From: Colocasia esculenta
Lineage: Eukaryota; Streptophyta; Magnoliopsida; Alismatales; Araceae
Assembly (NCBI GenBank): GCA_014218235.1
Contig: CM024760.1
Coordinates: 15,170,049 to 15,234,048 of the forward strand
DNA length: 64,000 nt
Direction of reading: 5' to 3'
Part shown: piece by piece, positions 37,930 to 48,830 of the stretch
Layout: each line of letters begins with the position of its first letter
How positions within the stretch are numbered: position 1 is the first letter of the stretch
Notes under the pieces: generated by a model
The model's input: only the letters and a program-made list of their open reading frames with translations
What the model was told of the DNA's origin: nothing
The model's database searches: none
Translations under genes and position numbers: made by a program

Positions 37930-38010
37930 GTAGTTGTAGCTTAGTGGTAAGGGTATCTCATGTTGAGTTTGTGAAGACCTAAGTTCAAATCCTAGCACTT
38001 ACAAATAAAT
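37930..38010 (+). repeat. tRNA-like A/B-box module, right arm
   Basis: TAGCTTAGTGGTAAG (37937-37951) and AGTTCAAATCC (37982-37992) repeat the left-arm module in the opposite orientation. Both modules therefore point toward their own end of the element. Confidence 0.6.
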
Positions 38011-38044
38011 AAAGTTTTTTTTTTCTTTTCTAAAAGCTTATAGT

Positions 38045-38535
38045 TGTAGGCTGTAACTGATACCAAGACTTACTGTAAGCGATATGTAGGCTTACTGTAA
38101 GTGATATCAAATACTTATTATAAGTGATATTAGAGGCTTACTGTAAGTGATATGAAGGTTTCCTGTAAGCGATATGTAGGCTTACTGTAAGTGATATTAA
38201 AGCTTACTGTAAGTGATATGAAGGCTTCTGTAAGCCATATGTAGACTTAGTTTAAATGGTATCAAAGACTTACTATAAGTGATATTAAAAACTTATTGTA
38301 AGTGATATGAAGACTTCTTATAAGCGATATGTAGGCTTACTATAAGTGATATGAAGGCTTACTATAAGCGATATGTATGTTTACTGTAAGTGATATTAAA
38401 GGCTTACTGTAAGTGATATGAAGGCTTCCTGTAAGTCATATGTAGGCTTAGTGTAAGTGATATCAAAGGCTTACATAAAGTGATATAAAGACTTACTGTA
38501 AGTGATATCAAAGCTTACTGTATGCGATAAATACA
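38045..38535. repeat. Tandem array in the right arm of the fold-back element
   Basis: Inverse-oriented copies of the left-arm unit (GGCTTACTGTAAGTGATAT and relatives), about twenty of them, completing the inverted repeat. Confidence 0.85.
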
Positions 38536-38781
38536 CTAACTGTAATGAATGTAAGTGTACATAGGGAAAGACCAGAAGAAGGAAGGGCAAAATAGAAAAA
38601 AGTTGATGCTAAAAGAACTACTGGTCTTCCAAGACTCATAAATGCTGAGAAATTAAAAGCAGTGACTAGAAATTAAACAACACAAAAAGTAAGAACTATA
38701 TAACTTGTAATCTTCTGACATGGACTATAAATTAAGTCAACATTTTGACAAGGACCTCTAATTAATTTTTCCTATGATTTT

Positions 38782-41700
38782 TGAAGTAGTTTGAAATGTA
38801 ACCTTATTGTCACTATAATTGTAAGAAATTACTATTGTCTTAAATATAATTAATTGAAATAATTATGTTGCATGAACACGAGGAAGTGGTTAATTGTCCT
38901 CCAAAAGTGATGATAGCACATGACGAAGAGTAATTTTTTCCACTTACTGTTTTTTAAGGTGGAAGGTTTTTTTCACTGGTAATTTAGCATATTCTTATTT
39001 TTAATTTCAGATTAACTCTTAATTCAAATTAATTAAAAGACATTTAAAACTCAAATTAAAATGGTAAACATTCATGCAAATTAATGTATATGTAAACGGG
39101 GTTGGCCATGCCATTCCGGCTCGACTACGATACATTTTTTGTGATACAGTACAATACAATTTCGTATTACACTTGCCAACTCACCGTCCCCCACCTCCGG
39201 CTTCCTCTTCCTCGTGCCACTCCCTCCTCGTTGCACCGTGCCCGACCACCAGCCCCACCCCACCTCCCCTCTGTGCACCCCCCCCCCCCCCTCAATCTCT
39301 GCTTAGTGCTCACCCCCATCCTTCTGTGCCAATTGCTGCCCCCTCTCCTCCCCCTCCCATCATTCGTTGTCTTCCGCCTCCTCTCCGATATCTAGCATAG
39401 TACGACCATATTGCGGGGGGCACAACTAATGTATGTAAAAATAAAAGTTAACCATATTCCTATCATTTTTAGACAATAGAAGAGAAATCCATTTTGCCCT
39501 TGGACAAGTGCCCTTATTACATTTGTGAGAAGTTTCACATGATCAATAAAAATCCCTCTAAATGCAATAGGTCACATGATCAATAAGAATCCCTCTAAAT
39601 GCAATAAGTGCACATGTATAAGTGCAAGAATTATTTCTCTTTTCAAAAAAAGATGTTTTAGAAAATACTCATATTTTTTCTCCAATTATGTATAAGAATG
39701 AAGTTATAAAACTAAAAATATATTATTTATTTATTGCACTTTTAAAAATGTCATAAGCATACTTTCATAACTTCCATTTGATGGACATAATACATTACCA
39801 ATATATTAACCAATAAAGAGTCATAGGAAGGACACTTATCACACTTCGGAAGGTGTTTCTAGAAAAAATAGATACTTTTTACATATTAGTCTTTACAAAC
39901 TTAGCTAATTATAAATTAATCTCTCAAATCTAATTATTATCATATTAGTCTTTCAAAAATTCTAAAATTTTGCAGAAAAGTCTCTCTAGTAGGGACTAAT
40001 ATGCAAGATTTAGAGATTTTAAGGGATAATATGATAACAATAAACTAATCTGCAATCAACTAAGTTTATAGAGATTAATATGTAAAAAATCTTAAAAAAA
40101 TAGAGGTTGTTGTTGAGGAGGGGCAGAGAAGCAAATGCGACCATGACAAATCACATGTTATGTCCCCCATAAAGCATATTATTTAGTTGGAGCACGAGGT
40201 CCAAAGTTACGTCTGAGTCCCACCATCTAATAATATAGAATAAATGTATAAAAAATTGCATCTTAGTAAATGAATTAGTCATCTATTTTAGTCATACAAA
40301 TTAATTTCAAATTTTATAATAATTTTTATTTACAAACAAACGGAAAATGCGGTCGATCCGAATGGTACGGCGAACCTTGGCCCCAACATATCAAGCTTAG
40401 ATGATTGCTGAATGGCTCATATTTAAAAAAGTGTTATTTATATGTACATCCCTATTAGGTAAAAAGTTGTCTTAAATTTATATTATCACCAAAAATTGTA
40501 TTACAGTAATAAATTTGCACCATAAACCTTTTCCAGTTAAAAGTCTGCCAAGGATGTTACAGTAGCGTGATTCACCCATCCCAAATCAAGGTTCGCCGTA
40601 CCGTTCGGATCGACCGTACCGTATTTTCCGTGGTACGGTACGTATCGAACCGTACCGTACCGCTGAGGTACGATGGAAAATTAGCCTGTTGATTTATTTT
40701 TTTAATTTTGTGACTTAGTTAATATTTGAAATGAGTAAATTTCAAAAGAAAATGAGTAAAACATAAGAACATCACGTAAAGAGGTTGAAAAATATAAATA
40801 AATTTATTACTCATTTAAGTCAACCCACCACAACCATTTGATATTCATTAACATACATACAATCATACCAAATGTTATCAGTTCTGATACCTTTTTGAAT
40901 AGCTTAGTGGAGCACCGTGATCTCGACCATCTTGGGTAGTATGCGTGAACTCAGACTCCAATGAAAAGCGCATGCTACCACCACCACCACCATCACCACC
41001 ACTACCAACACCACCACCACCACCACCACTGCCGCCTGTAGTAGATGGAGAAGAATGATTTGACCTAATTAACCCATAAATCAGCTAGTCTGAAGATCCC
41101 AAAAAATACTTGACGTAATTAACCCACAAATTAGCTGACCCGAAGATCCTCTTGTAAACTCATTCAAATAATATCCATTTGTCTTGAAATTTTAGCTATA
41201 AGCTAATGTAATGGTTTTATAAATTATGGTGATTTTAGTTTAATATTTAGAATTTATTTTACAATGGGTGAAAAATCACCCAGAAAATAGTTGCATCGGC
41301 TTAATATCGAAATCCGTACGTCAACAATTCTGGATATTTACATTTCTGATATCATCACATTTTTCTAAAAATTATGATGTTCTCAAATTTTATTTTCGTT
41401 ACAGTTTTTCGATGTCGCCCCGTCAGAGCGCGCACTTCTGAGTATGACATTGGACTATCATTTATTAATGCTAATTAATCCCATATATTAATAAAATTAT
41501 TATAATTTGTATCATCTCTTAATTAGTTTATGTTTGAAATTTTATCTCAATTAGACACTAATTAGACCCCTTAAGTGCACACAGAGTTTGTCGCGGTACG
41601 ACGAACTCTCTGTGCACGTACTTCAACGGGACGACATTTGGTTTCGAAAATAAAGTCAAATATGAAGTCATCATAATTACTAAAAAAATGTACTGATTAT

Positions 41701-42102
41701 AAAAATATAAATATCATGAGTATTGATGTATACATGTCGAGATTAAGTCGACCTAATGATTTTTGGGACAGTTTTTACTTGACAAAAAATTAATTTAAAA
41801 AATTAAACTAAAATTATTACAATTTGTATCACATATTAATTAGTTTATGTTTAAATTTTCATCTCAATTAGACACCATTAGATCCCTTAGATGTTGAGAT
41901 TAAGTCAATTTATTAATTTTTAGGATAATTTTTACTTGATAAAAAAATAATTAAAAATTAAAATAAAATTACTGTAATTTATATCATCTCTTAATTAACC
42001 TATGTTTAAATTTTCATCTTAATTAGATATCATTTACATCACTTTAATACACCTAATATGAAAAAGTTATATATAAAAAAAAAAAAAAAGATGACGTGGC
42101 GG
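38782..42102. other. AT-rich intergenic stretch with small repeats
   Basis: No gene. It holds C-rich low-complexity DNA at about 39180-39390 and an inverted repeat at 40341-40630 (listed separately). A CCACCACCA microsatellite lies near 40977-41035. A stretch around 41480-42020 repeats the phrase AAATTATTATAATTTGTATCA and AATTAGACA three times. Confidence 0.5.
40341..40630. mobile_element. Inverted-repeat element with GGTACGG ends
   Basis: The left arm at 40341-40380 (CGGAAAATGCGGTCGATCC and on to GGTACGGCGAACCTTGG) is repeated inverted at 40586-40630. The centre is AT-rich and non-coding. GTACGGTACG-rich text continues to about 40672. This is a likely MITE; no target duplication was found. 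Confidence 0.6.
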
Positions 42103-42266
42103 CCGGTCCGGTGTGTACCGGACCGGACCGTGGCGTCCCGCCGCGTCTCGCGGCGGGACGCCCGGGTCGACCCTGGTGGTCGACCCGACCGTGCCTGGGC
42201 GCCGCTGCCGCCCAGGCACGGTGCGGTTCGACCGTGCCGCCCCGGTACGGGCGGCACGGTCGAACC
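42103..42266. repeat. Island of five consecutive perfect GC-rich hairpins
   Basis: Five back-to-back inverted repeats with no mismatches. 42103-42126: 10-bp stem, GTGT loop. 42132-42162: 14-bp stem, TCT loop. 42163-42187: 10-bp stem, CTGGT loop. 42188-42222: 14-bp stem, 7-base loop. 42225-42266: 18-bp stem, CGGTAC loop. The island is very GC-rich inside AT-rich DNA and a run of 15 A precedes it (42075-42089). Open frames across it in all directions are composition artefacts. Function is unknown. Confidence 0.9.
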
Positions 42267-44385
42267 ATGTCCCAAATGACCGTAGTATCTTCCAATGTGT
42301 ATTCCATAGCCTCTTTATCTTAATTTTCTAGGGTAGAAGTGTCCAAAATACTTTCTAACAATCACTCAAACAATTGGGAAAAGAATATTCTTAGCATAAT
42401 GCCTGTGATGGCAGGTTATCATAGAGTTTATGATACAAATTATTCTCATAAAAGAGTTTCTAGTGATAATACAAATTTAAGATGGATTTTTGTCTAATTA
42501 TGTTTTAAATAGGGTATATAAAAAAAACCCTAAAAATTTATCTTCCTGATAGATCATTAAATATATTATGCTACCATATTTTAACCACTCTTTGTATCGC
42601 CCTCATTTTGACCATCATGTTATAAGATGGGGGGTATGAATAAATAATTAACTAGTTCATGCATCGTTTAGTTTATTAACTAGGCGGGTAAGATGTGCAA
42701 AAAATGACCATGATGCGGAAGTAAAATGAGAAATGACCTTTAAAAAAATTACAAAATAAAAAGGGAACACGAAAATTTTCCGATAATTGAATAATAAAAA
42801 TTTTGAACATAAATATCTGAATATTCATTATTTCGTTTAATAATTTTGAACATAAAATAGTCATAAGTTCCTTCTAAAAACTAAATCCACGAGCCATTAC
42901 TATTAGATATTTATATAGATTACTGTTATTTCATGTTATGTACGAATAAAATTGGACGATGATGGTGATCAAATAAAGAAGGCGAGTATATGAAGTTTTG
43001 AGACCCAAATGGTATTTTTTTTTAATATAGACCTAAGTTATACTAGTATGAACTAGTGTTATATCTTACTTCCTTCCTGGTACTTCACCTAAGCATTTCT
43101 CTCTAATTTGAATAAAAAAATCATTTGATTGAAAATAATATTTTTTCTATCTACGTCTTCAACTTTTGATAAATATTTTAGTGGCAGCTCATGTGACACC
43201 ACACAAAACACCATGCAATGGCGAGTGGGAAACAATGATGATGGTGGTGGATATGGGGTAGCAATGAAGGATATTGGTGACAGTGTCAATAGCGGTAACC
43301 TACGATACGTTGGTTGGTGATGGTAGTTTGTCGATTGTAGTAGTCAAAAAATGATCGATGTGTCTCTCGACCATTGATTCCCATAAGCTCATCAATTTAT
43401 TTATTTGAGAAAATACTCAAAGTTGTATAGGTAAGGCAAAGGAAGTGGTTAGGGAGATTCGAAAACAAGGGAGATTCAAAAACAATCCTAGGGAAAAAAA
43501 AATCTCTGATGCTCAAGTCAAGGATTTAGAAGATGGGGAAGAAGAGGTGGAAGAGTAAAAAGAGAGAGTTATTTCCCTCTCTCCCTTCCTTGTTGGAATA
43601 GAAGCATCCTTTTCGAGTATTTACCAGGGGATCTCTGGGGTGTATACTCTGGGGTGTATCCCCCCCCCCAATTCCTCAGTCGTCTAGTTGAGTTGTTCAA
43701 GAGGAGGGAATGATGGCACCACTTTAGGATCACGAGGTGTATTCCCCCATCTCCCAATTGCTTTGATGAGTCGTAGGGAAGTGAGGGACTTCTCGTTGGA
43801 CGAGAAAACTTGCCATTTTCTTAGGGGCGGAGTGATGTATCACTTCCGTCATCTTGGTGTCCTTGGAGAGGGCTTGCGGGTCTCTTTTGAGGGGTGTCAC
43901 TCTTGGCTCTGGATGGTGTGGGCTGTGGGAGGGGGGGGGAGTATTTGACACCTATCCTGGGAAAGATTCTAAGGCTATCAACCATGTTGTGGTGAGAGTG
44001 AGGTGCCATACTGCCATGTACTAAGTAGATAGAGACCAAGGATTCAATGTCAAATTGACCAAAGGAGTCGACACTATGCTGGCTCATGGGTCCAAGTCCA
44101 CCCTTTCCTTTATGGGCCCTGACTGTGGGCTATTGCTAGTGGGAGCTTATTTCGGATAATGCTAGCCAGTGAACTAGACGATTAGGCTTACATAGGTCTA
44201 TCTAGTTTTTCCCTCCACAATGGTGTTGACGAGTGGTGTGGCAGTCCTACATCGTGCCTATGGGGCGTCATATAAATTATCAGATGTCCAACTGAATAAC
44301 TTGTGTTTCTCTCAATGTTTGGTTTGAATCAAAGATAACTCGTTATTTAATAAAATATTCCTATTATTATAGTTCATCGGTAATG
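42267..44385. other. Intergenic stretch, nothing recognised
   Basis: AT-rich at first. From 43560 to 44300 there is a mixed region with C9 and G9 runs (about 43661 and 43931). Text such as CAGTCCTACATCGTGCC (44251) resembles plant LTR ends, but I could not find a second copy, duplication or coding domain. Confidence 0.4.
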
Positions 44386-44390
44386 AAGAT

Positions 44391-45188
44391 TGTGGAGGTA
44401 TTTCCCTGTTTGGGCCGGAGCCAAAGGGCCTACACTTGGAGACAGGGAAGATGACCACCGGTAGCGAACGAATGCCTGCAAAACCAGAACGGAATCAAGG
44501 GGGGCCCGGTTGAAGAACCGGGAGAACCCTCCGATGCCTAAGTCAGTAAACTGTGAGTGAGGGCTTGAAGGAGAAGGGTTCAGTGTTGTGTGAGAGTGAC
44601 GTGCGTTAGATCACGTACCTCTGCACGGAGGCTTACCGGAGCCTTTTATAGGCAGAAGTGCTAAGGGAGAGGGACAGAACATCCCTGATTAGCGCCGCAG
44701 AGGGCGCGCCTGTTAACGCCATTGGCGGGAAGGCGTCCGTTGAGGGGCCTTGCAGTTAACGCACCATTTAATCGTGGGGCATGCATGATGCAGCAGTTGC
44801 AACCGTTGCATGGAGACGGAGGGCTGTTTGAATCCTCCTGGTCGGAGGTACCGGACAGGGGCCCTGTTCGGTAAATGGAACCTGTTGCTCGGTGACAAGG
44901 CCTGCTGCTGGACGTCCGATGTATGGAAATGTCGCTCGCGCCGAAGAGGCTTCGACACACGCCAAGCAGCGCCTGCTCGGAAAAGAGAGCCCTGAGCCGA
45001 ACTAGCTGTAAGGTGCCCGGAGGTGACTCGGAGGTCCCGCCAGCACCTGAATGCAGGGATCATCCTCGGGACCTTAAAGTTATTCCTGAGAAGACGTGGC
45101 ACCCTTCGGAAGGGCCACGTTCGCCCGCTGAATTGGGTTGAGCCATGATGGGCCCTGCGCACTAAGGTGGCTAGGAATAGCCACCACA
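44391..45188 (-). repeat. 3' LTR of the Tat-type element
   Basis: Begins TGTGGAGG and ends CCACCACA in plus orientation. It directly abuts the polypurine tract at 45189-45200. It copies the LTR at 56675-57473. Confidence 0.95.
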
Positions 45189-46294
45189 CTTGCCCCCCAA
45201 GCAATCGAGTGAGCTCGGGAACCGGGACGCTTGAGGGCGAAAACCTGCTCGAACGTCACCTCCGCATTAAATGTGACGATGACCTCGAATGCATGGGCGG
45301 CGACGAGGCGACGACCCCCACCATGCCTCCTCGATAGCGGAGGAAGCCCCATGATGGCGATGTGACGTGTCGAGCTGGGGGCTTCCCGCAGTACATCTGA
45401 ACAGTCATTTTGGAGCGGGGGGCGCCGCTTTGGTATTTCGAATTTCGCGCCCTCCTTTCCTATAAGGAAGAGGAGGGGCAAAGGCGGGGAAACCACGCCT
45501 TTAGCATTTTCGGAGAGCCTGCTTGCCCCCCAAGCATCTCTTCTTCGTCTTCCTCCTCGCGATCTCCAGCTCCACCACCTTCTTTGTCTCTGCGACTTCC
45601 GGTGATGGCCAGCGAGGGAAAAGCTATCGCAGTCGCCGAAGTGAGCGGAGTGGCGCCGACGGGTGCCCGGGGGCCGCGATGCCGCCATTACGAAGGCCTC
45701 TGGGAGCGCTTCTGGATCGGTAACGAGTACGAGATTGTGATGGCGAGGGAGGAGGACTCACAACTGACGAACACGCCCGGGTGCCTCACTCTATCACTCG
45801 ACCATTAGAGGCTGGATTCCGGCTGCCGCTGCCGGAGGTGGCGAAGGCGCTGTTGAACCGATGGGGACTCGCGCCGATCCAGCTAACGCCAAACTCGTGG
45901 CAGACGATCTATATTTTCTGCATCGTCTGCAAGCTCCGGAAGGTCCGGGGTTCAGCGGAGGTGTTCCAGGCACAATTCCGCCTCACCTCCTCGCCAGGAT
46001 CTGAGGCTGGTATTTACTATACCAAGCACCGACCGGACAGGATGCAGATTGAGTTGGCGAAGAAGTATTCCAACAACAAAGGTTGGATGAAGCGGCTCTT
46101 CTTTGTCAAGCGACGCGATGGTGCAGAGTGGGGGTTCCCGACCAGGGTCTAAACGACAAGGAAGGATACGTATCCCTTCCTGATCCAAGATGAAGCGAAG
46201 GCTTCAGATAGTCTGAACCGAGCATACGTACGCAACGGGGAGGGCTACCTGATAGAATTTCAACTCGTCCTGCATGGTCTGAGCCGACCATGGA

Positions 46295-46376
46295 GTAAGT
46301 ACCGATCATGTTGCAGTCGTATGTCTGTCGCATAATTGTCTTCTGACTGTGCGCTTTCTCTCTTTTTGGCTTGCAG
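46295..46376 (+). other. Candidate intron inside the antisense ORF
   Basis: Donor GGA then GTAAGT, acceptor with pyrimidine tract TTTCTCTCTTTTTGGCTTGCAG, 82 bases long. The join restores the frame (SRPW then SAEEVAVGRD). Without splicing, a stop follows within the intron. Confidence 0.65.
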
Positions 46377-46405
46377 GCGCCGAGGAGGTAGCCGTTGGTC
46401 GGGAC

Positions 46406-47832
46406 TGTAGACACGCGAATTTTTCCATCGCGGGCAAATTTTCGAGTTGCGCTGTAACGCCCAAATGACCCTTCTTTTGCCTTAAAAGAGTGTTTTTCCC
46501 TCTTCTAGATATCTCCCTTCTTTCTTGGTGCTTCCAAGGGGGTCCGGTCGGGGATCGACCGTAGCCGCCCCGATTCATAAACCGCCTTCCAAATCGCGTC
46601 CGACATCCCCGCCGCGATTCAGGCTCCGATAGCAGCCCGGAAAGTCGTCGCGCGCAGGCCGTAATCATGATAAAATCTTATAATCGCGTCTATGTCAGCC
46701 GACGCGATTCAGAGAGGTCAAATCCGAATGTCCCGTCGGCTGACAGCGCGTTCGTGGGTCGGTTGCCTCGGAACCATGCGAGTCTTAATCGCGTCCAGGC
46801 GTCCCGCCGCGATTCAATTCATGGCGGCCTGCCCCGACGTGATTCAAAGAGGCGGTACAATGATTTCACGCGTCAAACCGACCTTCTTATCGCGGCCTTC
46901 TGGACGGACGCGATTTCCTTCTTTAATTGCGGCGGCTGTCCTGGACGCGATTTGCATCCAGAACATAAAAGCTTGCGTAGAACCCCATTTCAAAGGGGGC
47001 TTCTCATTTTGGTTGAAGAGAGAGAAGGTTTTAGAGAGAGAGAGAGGGAGAGAGAGAAGGGAGAGAGAGGAGTTTTAGAGAGAGAGAGAGAGAGGGAGGG
47101 GAGTTCTTCGCGGCGGAGCCCTGCCTCGTCGCCGTCTTCCTCGCCATCCCCGTCCTCGTCTCCGGCCTGACGTCGCCGTCTTCCTCGCCATCGCGCACAT
47201 CCAACGGAGACGGCTCGTCGTCTTCCTCCTCTCGTTGTCCTCTCGGCTACGCCGTCACGCCGTCCGGCTACCTCGGGGAAGCACCCCCTTTTTCTTCCTT
47301 CCGGACCCCTCGTGGTCCTTTTCCATTTCCTTTGGGCCCTACGTTGCCCTTTTCCATTTTACACATTACATGCATGCACACACATCATACCTTTTAGTTA
47401 GGGGTTTAAAAGCCACCACAAAAGGTGTGTTCTTCCCCTTTCATTTATGTCATTTCATTTATTTTTAGGATTTGTATACTGCACATCCGTCTAATCCGCT
47501 TCTCATTTTTGTTGTCTTTTGTCCCAGGTACCGAGCTGAATCTCCTTTGCCGGCTGGCCGGTGGAAGGAGGAGGAAAGAACCCATGCCCACACATCCCGC
47601 GCTTTCCACGGGTGAAAGGTAACCCCTTTCCTACCCGTCCCTACTTTTGGTGCTTTTTAGGAAAAGTACCTGGCGATCACGGTTTGTCTTTATTGCTTTT
47701 ATTGTCTTTTAATCGCCCGAAGGGCCACTGTTTGTTTTATCGCCTTTTTCACGTGTATCCGTACACGTTATTGGTGTGGGGACCGTTCTTCGTCCTCCCC
47801 GTAAAACGGGAGAGCGGAAAATAGTGTCTACA
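46406..47832 (+). mobile_element. Nested solo LTR A, 1.43 kb
   Basis: The ends TGTAGACAC and GTGTCTACA are inverted. The perfect duplication GGGAC flanks it (46401-46405 and 47833-47837). There is no primer-binding site, no coding domain and no second LTR, so it is a solo LTR left by recombination. Its 5' third carries repeated ATCGCGTC / GCCGCGATTC words. A GAGA microsatellite lies at 47030-47100 and a CATAAAAGC TATA-like box near 46968. It interrupts the antisense ORF of the Tat element. Confidence 0.9.
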
Positions 47833-48197
47833 GGGACCAGGAGGTCAATGAGGATTACGCCGAGCAGATCGCCGTCACCCCTCATTTGGTGTTCGAGGGC
47901 GATGCTGTTTCTGCCGTGATAAGGATCCCTACCGCAGTGAGGGATCCTTCCTCGGTGACCACCGCCATGGCGGCGCCAACTCCTGCAGAGGGGAGCCCCG
48001 CGGGAGGCTCGCCAGTCGCTGCAAAGAGGCCACAGAAGATCTGGTTGAAGAAGAAGGCGGTAATGAAGGCTACTGCGAGGGCGGTGCTGTCGTCCTTGAC
48101 CGAGGAAGGAGGAGCAAGCCAGCCTCAGACCGCCAAGAGGAGACCGGTGGTCTCCAAGCAGCAGACGTCCGAGGAGGGGCAGCCTTCCACTTCCTAT

Positions 48198-48830
48198 GGT
48201 TATGTGCGCACACCGCGCACTAATCTATCTGATGTCCCCTCACATTTGCCTCCAATCAGAACCCGACAGGAGCCTATCCCGACCAGGGACCCCACTGTCC
48301 AGCATGTCCTACATGCACTGGATCAGCTCACCCCTCAACAACTTAATATAATCCAATCTTTAGTTGAGGGTGTGACTCCAGCTGCGACTCCTTCTCCCTC
48401 TCCTTCCCCTAGGCACCCACCTTTGTATATTCTGGCGACTTCGCCACGTACCCCTGTACATTCTTCATCACCTCGGCCCCCTGGCCATTTGCACTCCCGT
48501 GCTCCGGTCCGTACAGACCGTCCCTTGGGAAGGCCTACTCATTCACGGCCACCCCCATGTATTTCCTCACAGGCCCAGCAGCTCCTCACTTCTCCAGAAC
48601 ATGCTCTTCTCTGGAGATTGAACATTCTGGAGAATCAAATCAATGAATTTTCAAATTCTAAGGGTAACCTCGTTGCCGCCATGCCGGCTCTCCAAAAAAT
48701 TTACGTTCCTCCTTCGGAGATGCCGTTGTACCGACTGTACAATGGCACGGGTAATCCCTACATTCACGTCAAAGAATTCCTTTATGAGTCATCGCGCTGG
48801 CAACGTGACCCCATCACGTTGAGCATGACG
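48198..48830 (+). other. gag-like segment embedded in the antisense ORF
   Basis: The open frame continues from the antisense ORF into text resembling the start of a gypsy gag: proline-rich, then LENQINEF and LYRLYNGTGNPYIHVKEF (compare the usual 'YDGxxDPxxHIxxF'). This is on the strand opposite to the element's own gag. It probably derives from another element, such as the one that supplied the solo LTRs. The borders are estimated and no duplication was found. Confidence 0.45.

Larger units (their letters stand above)
36223..38772. mobile_element. Giant Mutator-like fold-back element, 2.55 kb
   Basis: The ends GGAAAAAATAATTAGAAG and the inverse AATTAATTTTTCC are flanked by a perfect 9-bp duplication TATGATTTT (36214-36222 and 38773-38781), the signature length of the Mutator superfamily. 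The two arms are inverted copies for over 1 kb. Each has a unique outer part (TTTTAGCATCAACTTTTT, GTACACTTACA) and an inner array of roughly 23-base units around TATCACTTACAGTAAGCC. The AT-rich centre lies near 37550-37750. No transposase is encoded. The left end is partly duplicated: 36468-36740 repeats 36193-36460, including the flank and a second TATGATTTT at 36486-36494. The element could therefore also be read as starting at 36495. Confidence 0.85.

Noticed and set aside
36735..38535. CRISPR-like array of repeats with spacers
   Set aside because: A eukaryotic genome; the units are contiguous near-palindromic tandem repeats without unique spacers.
42039..42331. Five overlapping 70-85-residue frames on both strands
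   Set aside because: They arise from the symmetric GC-rich hairpin island, which lacks stop codons in every direction.
43560..44300. Possible solo LTR (text like GTGGCAGTCCTACATCG)
   Set aside because: No matching ends, no duplication and no second copy in the window.
45080..45688. 202-residue minus-strand frame next to the 3' LTR
   Set aside because: Opposite to the antisense ORF start and spans the LTR border; no domain seen.
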